Below, piece after piece: positions 1 through 9,588 of a stretch of DNA of 64,000 nt. A program made the translations under genes and the position numbers. The first letter of the stretch is position 1, and every line of letters starts with the position of its first letter. Under the pieces are notes generated by a model. The model did not search any database. It had not been told where the DNA came from and saw only the letters and a program-made list of their open reading frames with translations. The DNA comes from Robinsoniella peoriensis (lineage in GTDB: Bacteria > Bacillota > Clostridia > Lachnospirales > Lachnospiraceae), in the NCBI RefSeq assembly GCF_042680125.1, contig NZ_JBHTNY010000008.1, one strand, 5' to 3'.

Positions 1-180
1 TACATCGGGCGAGCATTCATCTGTCAGCTTTTCTATCGCCTCTAATAGATAATTATTTGCTTGTTCCTTGGCTAGGTTCATAGCTTCATCAAAAGATACA
101 TTGTAATAACAAAAAAAATCTTTATCTTTTTCAATTTTCTTAAAAAATTTATATATAATTGGCTCAAATAAAGTTGACAT
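1..180 (-). CDS. Putative head-tail connector protein (partial, runs off the window edge)
   Basis: The reading frame opens with ATG at 180 behind a G-rich ribosome binding site and runs off the left edge, so only the first 60 residues are seen. They begin MSTLFEPIIYKFFKKIEKDK and are charged and helical. The gene directly follows the capsid genes on the same strand, where a neck or head-completion protein is expected. Function is inferred from position only. Confidence 0.6.
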   Translation of the reverse strand, partial: MSTLFEPIIYKFFKKIEKDKDFFCYYNVSFDEAMNLAKEQANNYLLEAIEKLTDECSPDV

Positions 181-191
181 TCCTACCCCCC

Positions 192-884
192 TTACTGAGT
201 CTTTTTAGGCCTACCGGGTTTTTTACCAGTAGTGTTGGTTCCTGTTTGCATTATTTCGCCCGCTTTTTCAGATGACATATTTTTATTCTGTAAACTCATC
301 ATCTGTTCCATCATTTTCTGCATATTGGACATCTGTACCTGCAATAATTCATTTTGTTTCTTAAGATCGTTAACTTCCTCGGTAGAGACAGGAGCAATTG
401 TATCCTTTGCAGTCAAAACAATGTTTGACTTTAATTTACGATTACATAATTCCTTATATCGTGTGTTTACGATTTTTTCTACTCGAGTAGAGATATCGTG
501 TTGATTAGAATTTTTTAATGAGAAGAAAACTCCTCTAACACGCTCGAAAAGCATTACGCTTTTAATGTTTACGATCTTCAAAAGCCCATCTAATGTTGGA
601 TGCAGTAAAATATTTTCGATATCTTTATTGTTTAAAATATCTTTCCAGTCAATAATTCTTAGTTCTGAATATACCTCTTCTTGAATACATTCTTCAAAAA
701 AAAGTATGCCATTTCTAAAAACAGGTGAATTACTATTTAATGATTCGACTTCGGAAAAAACTAGGGGCGTAATAGAAGGATTGTTCCCCTCCATTGCCGG
801 ACACAGATATTCTTTCAAATGGGTTTTTATGCAAACAGGATTCTCATTGTAATTTAATACGTTGATAATCTTGCTTTTTTCCAT
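192..884 (-). CDS. Hypothetical late protein with coiled coil and basic AT-hook-like tail
   Basis: 230 residues, family not recognised. A Met/Gln-rich coiled coil (LLQVQMSNMQKMMEQMM) lies near residues 180-200. The C-terminus ends in GKKPGRPKKTQ, which contains the GRP core of an AT-hook. It sits just downstream of the major capsid gene in the late operon, so a virion or packaging accessory role that touches DNA is plausible but not shown. Confidence 0.6.
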   Translation of the reverse strand: MEKSKIINVLNYNENPVCIKTHLKEYLCPAMEGNNPSITPLVFSEVESLNSNSPVFRNGILFFEECIQEEVYSELRIIDWKDILNNKDIENILLHPTLDGLLKIVNIKSVMLFERVRGVFFSLKNSNQHDISTRVEKIVNTRYKELCNRKLKSNIVLTAKDTIAPVSTEEVNDLKKQNELLQVQMSNMQKMMEQMMSLQNKNMSSEKAGEIMQTGTNTTGKKPGRPKKTQ

Positions 885-953
885 TGTTCATCTCAACCTT
901 TCTATAAAGATAGCAGGACATGATTACTCATCATTCCCGCTATTTTACATAAA

Positions 954-1946
954 CTAAGAAGCAAATACAATCTTTGCTACTTTTTCTATATTACTGATAG
1001 CATACCCATAAGTAAAATCAGCAATTTTAATGTTTACGGCTTCCTTGTTATTGTCAAGGGTCTCGTATACATGGAGATCCCCTTTCATGTCTAATGTACC
1101 TATTTTCCCTGCAATACCAAAGATTCTCTTGTCCGGGATAAGCAAATCACCATTACCCTGCTTATGAGCAGCAGCAATAGAAGCAATCCCCATTCTCCCA
1201 AAGTTTTCGACAAGTCCATATCTATTAAACTGGTCTTTCATAGCATCAGACATATACTGATGGAACCCGTCCATCCTTCCGATCGCTTGCGCATATTTAG
1301 TTAAACATACGGCTACAGCGTTAGAATCTCTTTCTGTAAGATACAGTTCGATCGCATCCAATGCAGTAATAGTTGGAACGGCACCACTTACATCAATCTT
1401 TTGTTCACCACCAGTAATAGCAGCATCCACAGCTCCAAATACATCATAAAATAAAGCATTATACAAAGCTTCTTTTCCAAAAGTAGTAAGTTTAGCAACT
1501 GATTTGAATCCGTTCTTTCTTAAATCAACATAGGAAATATCAGTTTCAACCTGACGGTTTTTCCATGTCGGTTTCAAAGCTGTAAGATCAATCCAACTCT
1601 TGTCTACATTACCACCTTTAGCTGCCTCATAAGCTATGAGAGTATTCTTTGCTTCTTTTTCTGTTTCACTATCATCGAATTCGCCTACACTTCCTCTGTC
1701 AAACATTCTATCTAGCAGTTCATCCGGGGCATTATATACTTCATCTGTTACAGTTCTTTTAATATATGCAGCGATTTCATGGTCATTATCTACACCACGT
1801 TCACCTATATCTTTTGCCCAAGCATCACAAATTTCGGCAATTTCTTTCTCTTCAGTGGTAAGTGATAAGTTATAATCCACTTTTTGTGCAACGTCATACA
1901 TGACGCTGTTTTTATCCATTAATTCAGCAATTTCAGTTTTTAACAT
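954..1946 (-). CDS. Major capsid protein
   Basis: 330 residues. It lies where the HK97-fold major capsid gene is expected: after terminase, portal, protease/scaffold and a small head protein, all on one strand. The sequence is an alpha/beta mix without membrane segments, has a Glu/Asp-rich helical N-terminal region of about 110 residues, and ends in a compact domain. I see no diagnostic motif, so the call rests on gene order, size and general character. Confidence 0.75.
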   Translation of the reverse strand: MLKTEIAELMDKNSVMYDVAQKVDYNLSLTTEEKEIAEICDAWAKDIGERGVDNDHEIAAYIKRTVTDEVYNAPDELLDRMFDRGSVGEFDDSETEKEAKNTLIAYEAAKGGNVDKSWIDLTALKPTWKNRQVETDISYVDLRKNGFKSVAKLTTFGKEALYNALFYDVFGAVDAAITGGEQKIDVSGAVPTITALDAIELYLTERDSNAVAVCLTKYAQAIGRMDGFHQYMSDAMKDQFNRYGLVENFGRMGIASIAAAHKQGNGDLLIPDKRIFGIAGKIGTLDMKGDLHVYETLDNNKEAVNIKIADFTYGYAISNIEKVAKIVFAS

Positions 1947-1972
1947 ATTGAGTAATCCTCACTTTCTAACTA

Positions 1973-2434
1973 TTAAGAGTTTGTTTTGGCTATTCCAGTA
2001 ATTTCAACGATACCAAGAGTATGTCCTACATCGTTGTATTCTCCGCCATAGATTATTGTAGAAGCAACATCTGCTTTTACAAATTTTCCGTTAGTAATCA
2101 TAAGCGCATCCCCAACTGATAGCCCGGTTTTAGAATATTGATCAGTGGCATATTTTTCTCCTACCTGAGGAATAATTAATTTAACAGGTTCACCTGCTAC
2201 AATTTTATTGAAGTCGTCATCATAATCAGACATATCACCTTTTGCGCAGTTCAAACCAGTAGGAATTCGCTCCTTCATGACAAAATAAAAGTCACTTACT
2301 GTTTTGGCGGTAGGAATATCGGCTGTCTTATCGACACGATTTTTAACAACGGCAGTTCCAGTTACCATAGCGGCGTCTGCCTTATACATAGCATCAGTTG
2401 TTTTTAACGCGTTTGTCTGTAATTCTCTTAACAT
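1973..2434 (-). CDS. Small head protein (capsid decoration/stabilisation candidate)
   Basis: 153 residues starting at ATG behind TAGGAGG. A gene of this size between the scaffold and capsid genes is usually a head decoration or capsid cement protein. The sequence is rich in short beta strands and small residues (for example the GDALMITNGKFVKAD stretch), which fits a beta-barrel head protein. Assignment is by position; no motif is recognised. Confidence 0.55.
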   Translation of the reverse strand: MLRELQTNALKTTDAMYKADAAMVTGTAVVKNRVDKTADIPTAKTVSDFYFVMKERIPTGLNCAKGDMSDYDDDFNKIVAGEPVKLIIPQVGEKYATDQYSKTGLSVGDALMITNGKFVKADVASTIIYGGEYNDVGHTLGIVEITGIAKTNS

Positions 2435-2436
2435 TA

Positions 2437-3885
2437 TTATTTTCCTCCTAAAAATTTCTTCATAATTGATTTTTTATCATCTACTTCATCTGATAAACTA
2501 TCAAGATTAGTGGATGCTGTTTCAGTTTTTGGCACATTAGATCGTCCGTTTATTTCTAAAGATGCAATAAATCTTTCTGCTACAATTGCTTTTAAAGATT
2601 TCTCGTCTAAATTCTCAACATATCCATTGTATTCCTCAGAAGCAATAATTTCTTCTTTGGTAATAAGTCCTGATTTTGTGATAGAAGCAATAAGATTTTC
2701 TTTCTTTTCAGTAGTTTCTCTTTCAATACGTTTCTGCTCGGCAATTTCAAATTTATCTTTATATGGTTGCAATTCACTGATTGTTGTATTAAGTTTTGAA
2801 ATCTTTGTACTTGCTTGAATTAGAGCATCATCTTTATCTGCAATTTTTGCATTCAGTTCTGCAACCGTTGTATTAATTGATTTGGGTGAAACAGTAAGTT
2901 GAACATTTTCTGGTTCTGAGATAGTTACTTCATCATTAACAACTTCGTAAGTAAATTTAATAAAGTCTAATTCACTTTCTCTTTCATCAATTTCAACCCA
3001 AACTTCTTTTTCAACGGGAAAATGGAAATCTACCCAACACCACTTCTTTAACTTTTCCCTACATGCTTTTCTGATTCTATCCCTCAAATCGTGATCAGTA
3101 AGCTGAGAGATGTCAGTATGTTCATTTTTGGTTTCAGTAGTGTTTTTATGCATAAGTTCCTCAGGCGCAGAGGTACTTTCTGAAACGTTTGTTGTTAATT
3201 CTTTCTCCATACTTGTATTGTTGCCTCCTTTTGTATGTAAATTTTCTGATATTAAATCCTGTGATAAAGCTTCAGCAATTATCATCTGACTACCTTCAGT
3301 AGCCAAAGTTAACGCATTCGCACATGTTCCATAACTCGGTGTTGCATATTCAAAACCCAATAACGTGTTGGCTTCAAATTCATATTCTGTAATTCTCTTG
3401 ACACCATCTTTAAATTCATATGCAGATGTTAAAATCTCCCATGAACTGTATAATTTGTTTAAATCAAATAGTCTTTTTACTGCACTAACAACATTTTTAT
3501 ATCTTTTCCAGATACGATACTTTGCAAATAAACAAGGAAGTGTTTTAACTACACCTTTTACAGTAGTTACAGTATCATCTTGTATGTAAACTTCTGTGTG
3601 CGTTCCAATACTGCTTGTATTAAATATAACTTCACCATTAGGCATCTTATACATTTCATGCCCTTTAAATGTGGGTTCACCATTCGTATTAGTAGCATAT
3701 CTTGCTTGCACAGGCATATTCACAAGAGTTGTTGCTTTTGTTTCAGTAGTTTCATCATATGGTAGCATCATATCATTCGCGTTTACATCTTCGTAATAAC
3801 ATATTCTGCTTGTTAATTCCAAATATGTCCTACACTCAGCTATTTCTATGACTTGACTAGCTAAACAAATACTTTCATCCTGCAA
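2437..3885 (-). CDS. Prohead protease-like domain fused to a coiled-coil scaffold
   Basis: About 480 residues. The first ~200 residues form a mixed alpha/beta domain with a GHEMYKMPNGEVIFNTSSIG stretch that looks like a phage head maturation protease or its inactive relative. A low-complexity Thr/Glu linker follows, then a long heptad coiled coil (LNAKIADKDDALIQASTKI region) typical of internal scaffolds. Position between portal and capsid fits a protease-scaffold fusion. A frame with GTG starts extends to 3897, but the ribosome binding site AAAGGTGG sits 8 nt before a TTG at 3885, which I prefer. I cannot assign a catalytic triad with certainty. Confidence 0.55.
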   Translation of the reverse strand: MQDESICLASQVIEIAECRTYLELTSRICYYEDVNANDMMLPYDETTETKATTLVNMPVQARYATNTNGEPTFKGHEMYKMPNGEVIFNTSSIGTHTEVYIQDDTVTTVKGVVKTLPCLFAKYRIWKRYKNVVSAVKRLFDLNKLYSSWEILTSAYEFKDGVKRITEYEFEANTLLGFEYATPSYGTCANALTLATEGSQMIIAEALSQDLISENLHTKGGNNTSMEKELTTNVSESTSAPEELMHKNTTETKNEHTDISQLTDHDLRDRIRKACREKLKKWCWVDFHFPVEKEVWVEIDERESELDFIKFTYEVVNDEVTISEPENVQLTVSPKSINTTVAELNAKIADKDDALIQASTKISKLNTTISELQPYKDKFEIAEQKRIERETTEKKENLIASITKSGLITKEEIIASEEYNGYVENLDEKSLKAIVAERFIASLEINGRSNVPKTETASTNLDSLSDEVDDKKSIMKKFLGGK

Positions 3886-4051
3886 TATTTTCACCACCTT
3901 TCAAACCAAGGCAGATACCATATTGTTTAAATGCCTCATTTTCGGAGAGTTTTTCTCCATCAAAAAAGACACTGGAAACATTTCCAGCGCCGTCAATTTT
4001 AATAACAATATAGCTGTCGCAACAAGGACAACGAATTTTGATATTTTGCAT
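3875..4051 (-). CDS. Mini zinc-ribbon-like protein
   Basis: 58 residues, ATG behind GAGGTAAAT. The ribosome binding site contains the stop codon of the portal gene, so the two are probably translationally coupled. The sequence starts MQNIKIRCPCCDSYIVIKI. The CPCC knuckle suggests a half zinc ribbon, and one more Cys is near the end. It overlaps the start of the protease/scaffold gene by about 10 bp. Such mini-genes are common between portal and protease; function unknown. Confidence 0.6.
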   Translation of the reverse strand: MQNIKIRCPCCDSYIVIKIDGAGNVSSVFFDGEKLSENEAFKQYGICLGLKGGENIAG

Positions 4052-4053
4052 AT

Positions 4054-5667
4054 TTACCTCGCATCCTTATTGTATGTTTTATCATATTCTGTTTTATTGG
4101 TTGCCTGCTTATTTACTGGTCTGCCACTTTTGTTTTCAACATTATTCCCTGTAGAAGTGTAGCTTGTCCCTCTGGGATAAAAGACTTCAGTTTCAAGGTT
4201 TAATTCGTTTTCTCTCTTACGTTTTACTGTTTCATCATTAATGTCCATACCAAGAATTTCAAGACTTGATTGTAAACTACCATTAAATATGGTATACAAC
4301 GTCGTAGCTAATTCTTTTCGTAGAGCAAAATCAAGTGACTCTGAGTCTATAATTTTGATTATTGGACTATAATCGGTGTTGATGTTGTTATCTGATAAAA
4401 TCTGTAAGTACCATTTTTGAATAATATCTTCTAACTGTTCTGAAATTTTGTTTATTGTCCGTAATAATTGAGTGACAGAAATAGAAGCAGTTGAAACAGA
4501 TTGAGAAGAGGAATCCATTAAAAATCCTATTCCAAGTGTGGCTAATACCCTTGAACGATAGTTATTTACGGTATCAATATTGGTTAGTTCGATTTTGGGT
4601 TCAACATATAAAATGCTTTCTACTGTTGGGGGGGTAGTTACTACAACGGTTGGCTGCTTCCAAGCAGACATGAGATTCTGATGCGCATAAACCATCTCCT
4701 CAAAGCCTTTTTTGTTTAAATCAGAACCCATTACTTCCTTGCGAAGTTTTTGATGTATGATTTTCTTCGCTTTTGCCTTGCTATTTACTCTGTCTGCCGT
4801 ATCGAAAGTATCTAACATAGAAAGAGGTTCTAGAGCTCTGAAAATAGGGGATAATCCATACTTTCTATTAAGGTTCCCTAAACGTATTACACCGCTATAC
4901 CGTATATCTAATTTAGCATATTGCTCTTTAGAAATAAAAGCGTCATATACCTCTTTGGGGTAATTTGCTTTAACTTCTTCCTCTATGGTAGAAAAGAATA
5001 AGAATTTATTTTTTTTGGTCTTTTTATACGTTTTTTGTAATCTTGAACGTAACTCCTGAACATTAAATAAAATCACAGGATCTCCATTAACCTCATAGTC
5101 CGAGATTTCACAGACTCCTAGTGGATAATAATCTACTTTATATTTATTATTTTCATGTCTGAGATACATAATATAATTGCCTTCTGCAAATGAAGTGGTA
5201 ACGGAATTACGAATCAGCTTTGGCAATTTAATAACGTTGTTAAAATTATTAATAAATTGTTTTGCAGCGTCTAATTGTTTCGCTTTGTTCCTACCAGTAT
5301 TCATAGTATTTGTATAATCTAATTTTACTTCAGTATTAATATTCGTATCAATACATTCAACCGTCTTACCTATAATATCGCTTTTATTAATTTGTTTACG
5401 TATTATTGAATTGATAGTGTGGACTTTTTTAAGATCATTTTGTACATTTTCTGCAAGCTCATCCAATTCTTCTGGAGTGATTTTATTTGACGGTGAACTG
5501 CCGTCTTTTAAATAAGCAGAGTATTTTTGATTAGTTGGATCATAGGAATTGAAAGCTTCAGAAATCCATTTTTCAGATAAGTCAGAAAAAGATGTTACGA
5601 TAGTAGCCTCTTCGTCACGCTCAGTAGAGATAATTACTTCAAAATCTTCTGGATTTTTTGTTGACAT
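4054..5667 (-). CDS. Portal protein
   Basis: 537 residues, the usual size for a siphophage portal, encoded directly after the large terminase. The N-terminus is acidic. The middle contains the typical portal sequence style (YYPLGVCEIS, VRLGN-like strands), followed by a long helical C-terminal part (KISEQLEDIIQKWYLQIL) and a polar Gly/Asn/Thr tail. It would form the dodecameric DNA channel at one capsid vertex and dock the terminase. Start ATG has AAGGACGG upstream. Confidence 0.8.
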   Translation of the reverse strand: MSTKNPEDFEVIISTERDEEATIVTSFSDLSEKWISEAFNSYDPTNQKYSAYLKDGSSPSNKITPEELDELAENVQNDLKKVHTINSIIRKQINKSDIIGKTVECIDTNINTEVKLDYTNTMNTGRNKAKQLDAAKQFINNFNNVIKLPKLIRNSVTTSFAEGNYIMYLRHENNKYKVDYYPLGVCEISDYEVNGDPVILFNVQELRSRLQKTYKKTKKNKFLFFSTIEEEVKANYPKEVYDAFISKEQYAKLDIRYSGVIRLGNLNRKYGLSPIFRALEPLSMLDTFDTADRVNSKAKAKKIIHQKLRKEVMGSDLNKKGFEEMVYAHQNLMSAWKQPTVVVTTPPTVESILYVEPKIELTNIDTVNNYRSRVLATLGIGFLMDSSSQSVSTASISVTQLLRTINKISEQLEDIIQKWYLQILSDNNINTDYSPIIKIIDSESLDFALRKELATTLYTIFNGSLQSSLEILGMDINDETVKRKRENELNLETEVFYPRGTSYTSTGNNVENKSGRPVNKQATNKTEYDKTYNKDAR

Positions 5668-5682
5668 ATTTCACCGTCCTTT

Positions 5683-7431
5683 CTAGAAATTTATACTAGT
5701 TGCACAAATTGGTGCAGAAGAGTAATCAGAGAATATATTTTTTGATAGGTTTCTTTCTAACTGGCATTGAACCCAGTAATTATACCCAACACTTGATACT
5801 CTATCTTTTCGCATACCAGCTTTTTCGAATACTTTTACATTGACACCTTTTGTTTCATATTCTAAATTGATTAATTCATTGATTAGTAAAGTAGTATGTA
5901 TGTATGGCATTTGGATACTAACTTTTTCGCTTGAGTCCAAGCTATTATAACCGCGAATATCCTTTAGCAATTCTTCAGCTTCAAATTCATTGATTAGCAG
6001 GTTAAGCTTATTCTGTTTAAATCCTTCTCTTAATGATAAATACATATCGTTATTAAATTGTGCAGTAGCTTGTATTGCCCAAATTACCTTTGGAGCATTT
6101 TCAACCTTACAACGGTCAGCATAAACCTTGTCATTGCAACAACTAAGGGCTCCATATGTTTCACCGGTTAATGGATCATAAATATCTTTGATTAAACAAT
6201 CATATACACCTAGTCCTATACCTTTTACATCTAATGCTATATAAGTACATTTAAACATAGAATAATATCTCCGAATTATTAATGCTAGTTCGTCAGTGTT
6301 TAGCCCTTCGTGATTTTCAGTATAGATAAAATTTCCATTATACTTTTCATTCGAAGTTGGTAATGCGCTATTAATAAAAATAGAAGCAGCATCATTATTT
6401 TGTTTCTTTGATGCCAATAATGCAACATCCGCAGAAATAATTCTTTGCTCATTAACTTTTAGATCAGGTATTCTTACTGTTTTATCGGATAACAATTGAG
6501 ATAAGTGAGTTGGATAAACACATCTTTTTAATACACGGTTTTTAGAAGTATCTTCGTATGAAAAAAGACTTCCATCTTTATCACCATACCACAAGCAACC
6601 CATTTCCATGTCCCAAGCCATTTCTGAAAAATCCGCCTCAGACATTTCATCCGCTACCTGTTCTTTTGACAGCAAACCTTCTTTAATGGATATCTGATAG
6701 GGTAATCCACAAATAAAGTATTTTTTGGTATCGTTTATTAGATTTGCACAATAGGCTTTTGCTTTTTCAAAAGACCAATGGCTTTTAAACCAACAGCTAG
6801 ACATATATATTTCTTTATTTCGTTCTACAAGATGCTTATATTCTTTTTTGCTTAGATATTTGGGGGTTCGTGGGGCAGTCAGAAATTTACGTAGTACTGT
6901 ATTAATTACATTCAAATCTACCATTCTAAATTCATCTGTAATTAATATGTTTGCGCGAGCAGACCTTCCTGAATCTGAAGCGGTCACAACTTTTATCCAT
7001 GACCCATTTTTAAATAGAACATATGCCTTGTTTTGTCCTACCGAGTAATCGTCAATTTCAAGTTTTAAATTATCTGATTTATCTAGGAAATCAGTGGTTA
7101 TTTTTTCAAGAACTTCGTTTGCCTGATTTCTGTTTTTTGAAGCTACGCATATTTTAGTGCCAGGATAAAGGATACAGCGTATGGTACAAAAAAGAGCAGT
7201 TAACCAAGTCTTTCCCTGTCCCCTTGCAGCCAGATACATAAAGTAGTTATTTAGGTTCATCATAAAAAGTAAAATCGCTTGGAATAATTTTAAAGATACT
7301 CCAAGATAATCTTTAGCGAATCGATGAGGATTTGCTCGATAGAAGCTACACCATGTAGCAACTCCAGTCATTATTTTAGAAGCTTTATCATTTGCGACTT
7401 CCTGCTCAGTTCGTTTACTAGTCTGAATCAT
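5683..7431 (-). CDS. terL: Terminase large subunit
   Basis: 582 residues. It is the ATP-driven motor that packages DNA into proheads and cuts it. A Walker A motif GQGKT lies at about residues 71-75 and a Walker B-like ILITDEF at about 162-168. The C-terminal nuclease domain shows acidic strands (RIISADVALL, YIALDVKG) consistent with an RNase H-fold nuclease. It overlaps the upstream zinc-finger gene by 14 bp and is followed by the portal gene, the canonical order. Confidence 0.93.
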   Translation of the reverse strand: MIQTSKRTEQEVANDKASKIMTGVATWCSFYRANPHRFAKDYLGVSLKLFQAILLFMMNLNNYFMYLAARGQGKTWLTALFCTIRCILYPGTKICVASKNRNQANEVLEKITTDFLDKSDNLKLEIDDYSVGQNKAYVLFKNGSWIKVVTASDSGRSARANILITDEFRMVDLNVINTVLRKFLTAPRTPKYLSKKEYKHLVERNKEIYMSSCWFKSHWSFEKAKAYCANLINDTKKYFICGLPYQISIKEGLLSKEQVADEMSEADFSEMAWDMEMGCLWYGDKDGSLFSYEDTSKNRVLKRCVYPTHLSQLLSDKTVRIPDLKVNEQRIISADVALLASKKQNNDAASIFINSALPTSNEKYNGNFIYTENHEGLNTDELALIIRRYYSMFKCTYIALDVKGIGLGVYDCLIKDIYDPLTGETYGALSCCNDKVYADRCKVENAPKVIWAIQATAQFNNDMYLSLREGFKQNKLNLLINEFEAEELLKDIRGYNSLDSSEKVSIQMPYIHTTLLINELINLEYETKGVNVKVFEKAGMRKDRVSSVGYNYWVQCQLERNLSKNIFSDYSSAPICATSINF

Positions 7432-8491
7432 CTAACTCACCGCCAAACACTGCATCAAAAAGTGCCTCATCATCATCTTCGTACTCGGGTTTTTCAACTT
7501 TATATCTCGCTATTTCATCTTCGTACATCCGCGAATATGTGTTTTTGATCCCCATCATTTTGCAGAGATGTCCTAAAAAATAGATAGTTATATATTTTAC
7601 AATTCCATCTACATCTTTCCATTCTTCGTCAGGCTCTGGAATCGGTTTTTCATTTTCCCACTTCCTAATTAAAGTACCAAATGTGTTTTGATCTGCCAAA
7701 GTATTATCTTTTGTTTGCTTAGGTTGTAAATTCGCAGTAGCTAAAAGGTCTTGCAGAGTTTTTGTTAAGTCTTTTGTTTGTTGTCCAGCTCTTTTTGCTT
7801 TTAATATATCTAATTGTGCATAACATATCTGTTTAAATACTTCTTCTTGTGCTTTTGTATTACACTCATGCCTTGTTGTCCAATCTAAATACTCATCTTC
7901 AAGAAATACATAATCATCATCTGTAAAACCAGTTCCAAAGAATTTAACAGTTCTTAATTTTGCCTTTTTTGAATCACGTACATCTTCAATAGATTCTATG
8001 ATTTCATCTTTCCGGTTTTCATACATAAATTTCAACGCATCAAAATATGTTGTGCCAATCCGGGTAGTTTGTCCAAGATTCTTTTTCGCAAGATAATGTG
8101 ATATGCGGCTCCTGTCAGCAGATATCTGCCTTGATGCATTGAGAGCATCCTCATGATACATCCAGCCAAATTCATGACACATGTGTTTGATTGCTTTTTC
8201 TTCATTACCGCTATACAGATCAACGAGCCTGTAATAGTAGCGGTCACGGCAACCATTACAGATCATAATATACCCATCATTAGATTGATACAGAGGAGAG
8301 GCTGATTTGGAGAAGTGAGATTTAAGTGCATCCCAGCTTGCTCCACAACAAGTGCATTTATATTTCTTGTCCACAGTTTGATTTGAACGTGGTAATTTGA
8401 TGTCTACGGATAAATCGATAATGGTAGGAGCATTCATAGACTCCTGTATTTTGTCTTCTCTTTTTTTGGGTTTAAGAGCTATGCGGCTCAC
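7418..8491 (-). CDS. Zinc-finger protein upstream of TerL (small terminase candidate)
   Basis: 357 residues with a GTG start. A CTCC...CNGC pair of cysteine knuckles lies at roughly residues 45-81 and would bind one zinc. A helical middle and an acidic C-terminus (EYEDDDEALFDAVFGGELDD) follow. It overlaps terL by 14 bp, the position of a small terminase subunit that recognises the packaging site. The zinc site fits DNA binding. It is longer than classic TerS proteins, so it could instead be another DNA-binding packaging factor. Confidence 0.55.
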   Translation of the reverse strand: MSRIALKPKKREDKIQESMNAPTIIDLSVDIKLPRSNQTVDKKYKCTCCGASWDALKSHFSKSASPLYQSNDGYIMICNGCRDRYYYRLVDLYSGNEEKAIKHMCHEFGWMYHEDALNASRQISADRSRISHYLAKKNLGQTTRIGTTYFDALKFMYENRKDEIIESIEDVRDSKKAKLRTVKFFGTGFTDDDYVFLEDEYLDWTTRHECNTKAQEEVFKQICYAQLDILKAKRAGQQTKDLTKTLQDLLATANLQPKQTKDNTLADQNTFGTLIRKWENEKPIPEPDEEWKDVDGIVKYITIYFLGHLCKMMGIKNTYSRMYEDEIARYKVEKPEYEDDDEALFDAVFGGELDDSD

Positions 8492-8529
8492 CTACTTTCA
8501 TAATAAAATAGAGCAGTGGTTGGCTGCTC

Positions 8530-9381
8530 TTATCGTTCTAGTTCTTCAATTATTTTTTTACGCGCACTTAATAGATACGCCCTATCATAATAATTTTGTA
8601 GTGGTTTTGCATCTGGATACTTAATATCAAAAAAAGAAATTAACATTTTTACTCTCTGAATGATTGGCATCCCCATACCAAGCAACAAAATATTTTGCTG
8701 CTGAAGGAATGCAATCTTTTCATTATATTCATTTGTTAAATTATCACGAGTTAAATCATTTACTCCCACACCAAGATAGTTTTTAATTTCTAATGCTGAA
8801 CATCCGGTGGCAATTCTATTAATTATATTTGCTTCTCTAGAAAAATCGGAATCATCACCATATCTTCCACAAACATTAAAAAGAGCGGTTGATATTGCTT
8901 GGCACATAGGTTTATAGTTACATTTTTGGGGATTTCGTATGGTCCACCATTCTTTATTCTTTTTGACGACTGATTCCATTAATATAAAATATCGTCTAGC
9001 AAGTTTACCCAATTCATTATTTTCTATTGTGCATAGTTCTTTACACATTTCAACTGACAGATAGTATTCTTTTTTTATTCCGGATCTTGCTAATTGAATA
9101 GCTGTAAAGCCAGTAAAATCAGTGTCGCCGGATTTGGCGACAGGACTTTCATATGTAATTTTGTAATCTATGTTTTCTTTAAAATCGTATTTCTTTATCC
9201 GCCCGGTTATCCAGTTTGAAACATCTTTACCGACTCCAAGATATTTATGTAATGCTCTTGCGTTCAACTCATAGTCAGTATCGGGCATTGGTAATAATTT
9301 TTGGTATTTTAATACAATCTGAATTTCTTTATCATTACATCCTAACCTTTTTAACTCTTTTTTATTGAATTTGTTTACCAT
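8530..9381 (-). CDS. AntA/AntB-type antirepressor
   Basis: 283 residues. The segment with LHKYLGVGKDVSNWI, YYLSVEMCKELC and LARRYFILME (about residues 44-140) matches the AntA/AntB antirepressor domain, in which a phage protein inactivates a repressor. The C-terminal half is helical and not recognised. The gene sits between the integrase and the zinc-finger/terminase genes on the same strand, so its product would be made with late functions. One of at least seven antirepressor-type proteins here. Confidence 0.75.
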   Translation of the reverse strand: MVNKFNKKELKRLGCNDKEIQIVLKYQKLLPMPDTDYELNARALHKYLGVGKDVSNWITGRIKKYDFKENIDYKITYESPVAKSGDTDFTGFTAIQLARSGIKKEYYLSVEMCKELCTIENNELGKLARRYFILMESVVKKNKEWWTIRNPQKCNYKPMCQAISTALFNVCGRYGDDSDFSREANIINRIATGCSALEIKNYLGVGVNDLTRDNLTNEYNEKIAFLQQQNILLLGMGMPIIQRVKMLISFFDIKYPDAKPLQNYYDRAYLLSARKKIIEELER

Positions 9382-9530
9382 GTAATCCCCCCATATGCAT
9401 TATGAAGCGTCTCACCTTCAATCTACCTCACTGTCGTATACGCATCTCACCGTATATCTTTTCGCTGTCATATAAGGAACGGACTATTCTCACTTTCCGT
9501 TAATTTTCTCTGTCACCTAAAAAAGGCATA

Positions 9531-9559
9531 ATAAAAGAACCGGATATAAAACCCGATTC
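9531..9559 (-). terminator. Rho-independent terminator after the integrase gene
   Basis: On the minus strand GAATCGG (9559-9553) pairs with CCGGTTC (9543-9537), including one G-U pair, and is followed by TTTTAT. It lies ~30 bp past the integrase stop codon. It would separate integrase transcription from the AntA/terminase block downstream. Confidence 0.6.
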
Positions 9560-9588
9560 CTAATTATCAATAAAACTCTCATTTAAAT

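Noticed and set aside
232..504. Plus-strand frames opposite the virion genes
   Set aside because: They are antisense shadows without ribosome binding sites. The same holds for the minus-strand frames opposite the 25-64 kb genes.
9382..9530. Repeated GGTGAGA boxes before AntA and integrase
   Set aside because: Only short, unevenly spaced matches on the minus strand. They may reflect ribosome-binding-site-like sequence, not a defined element.
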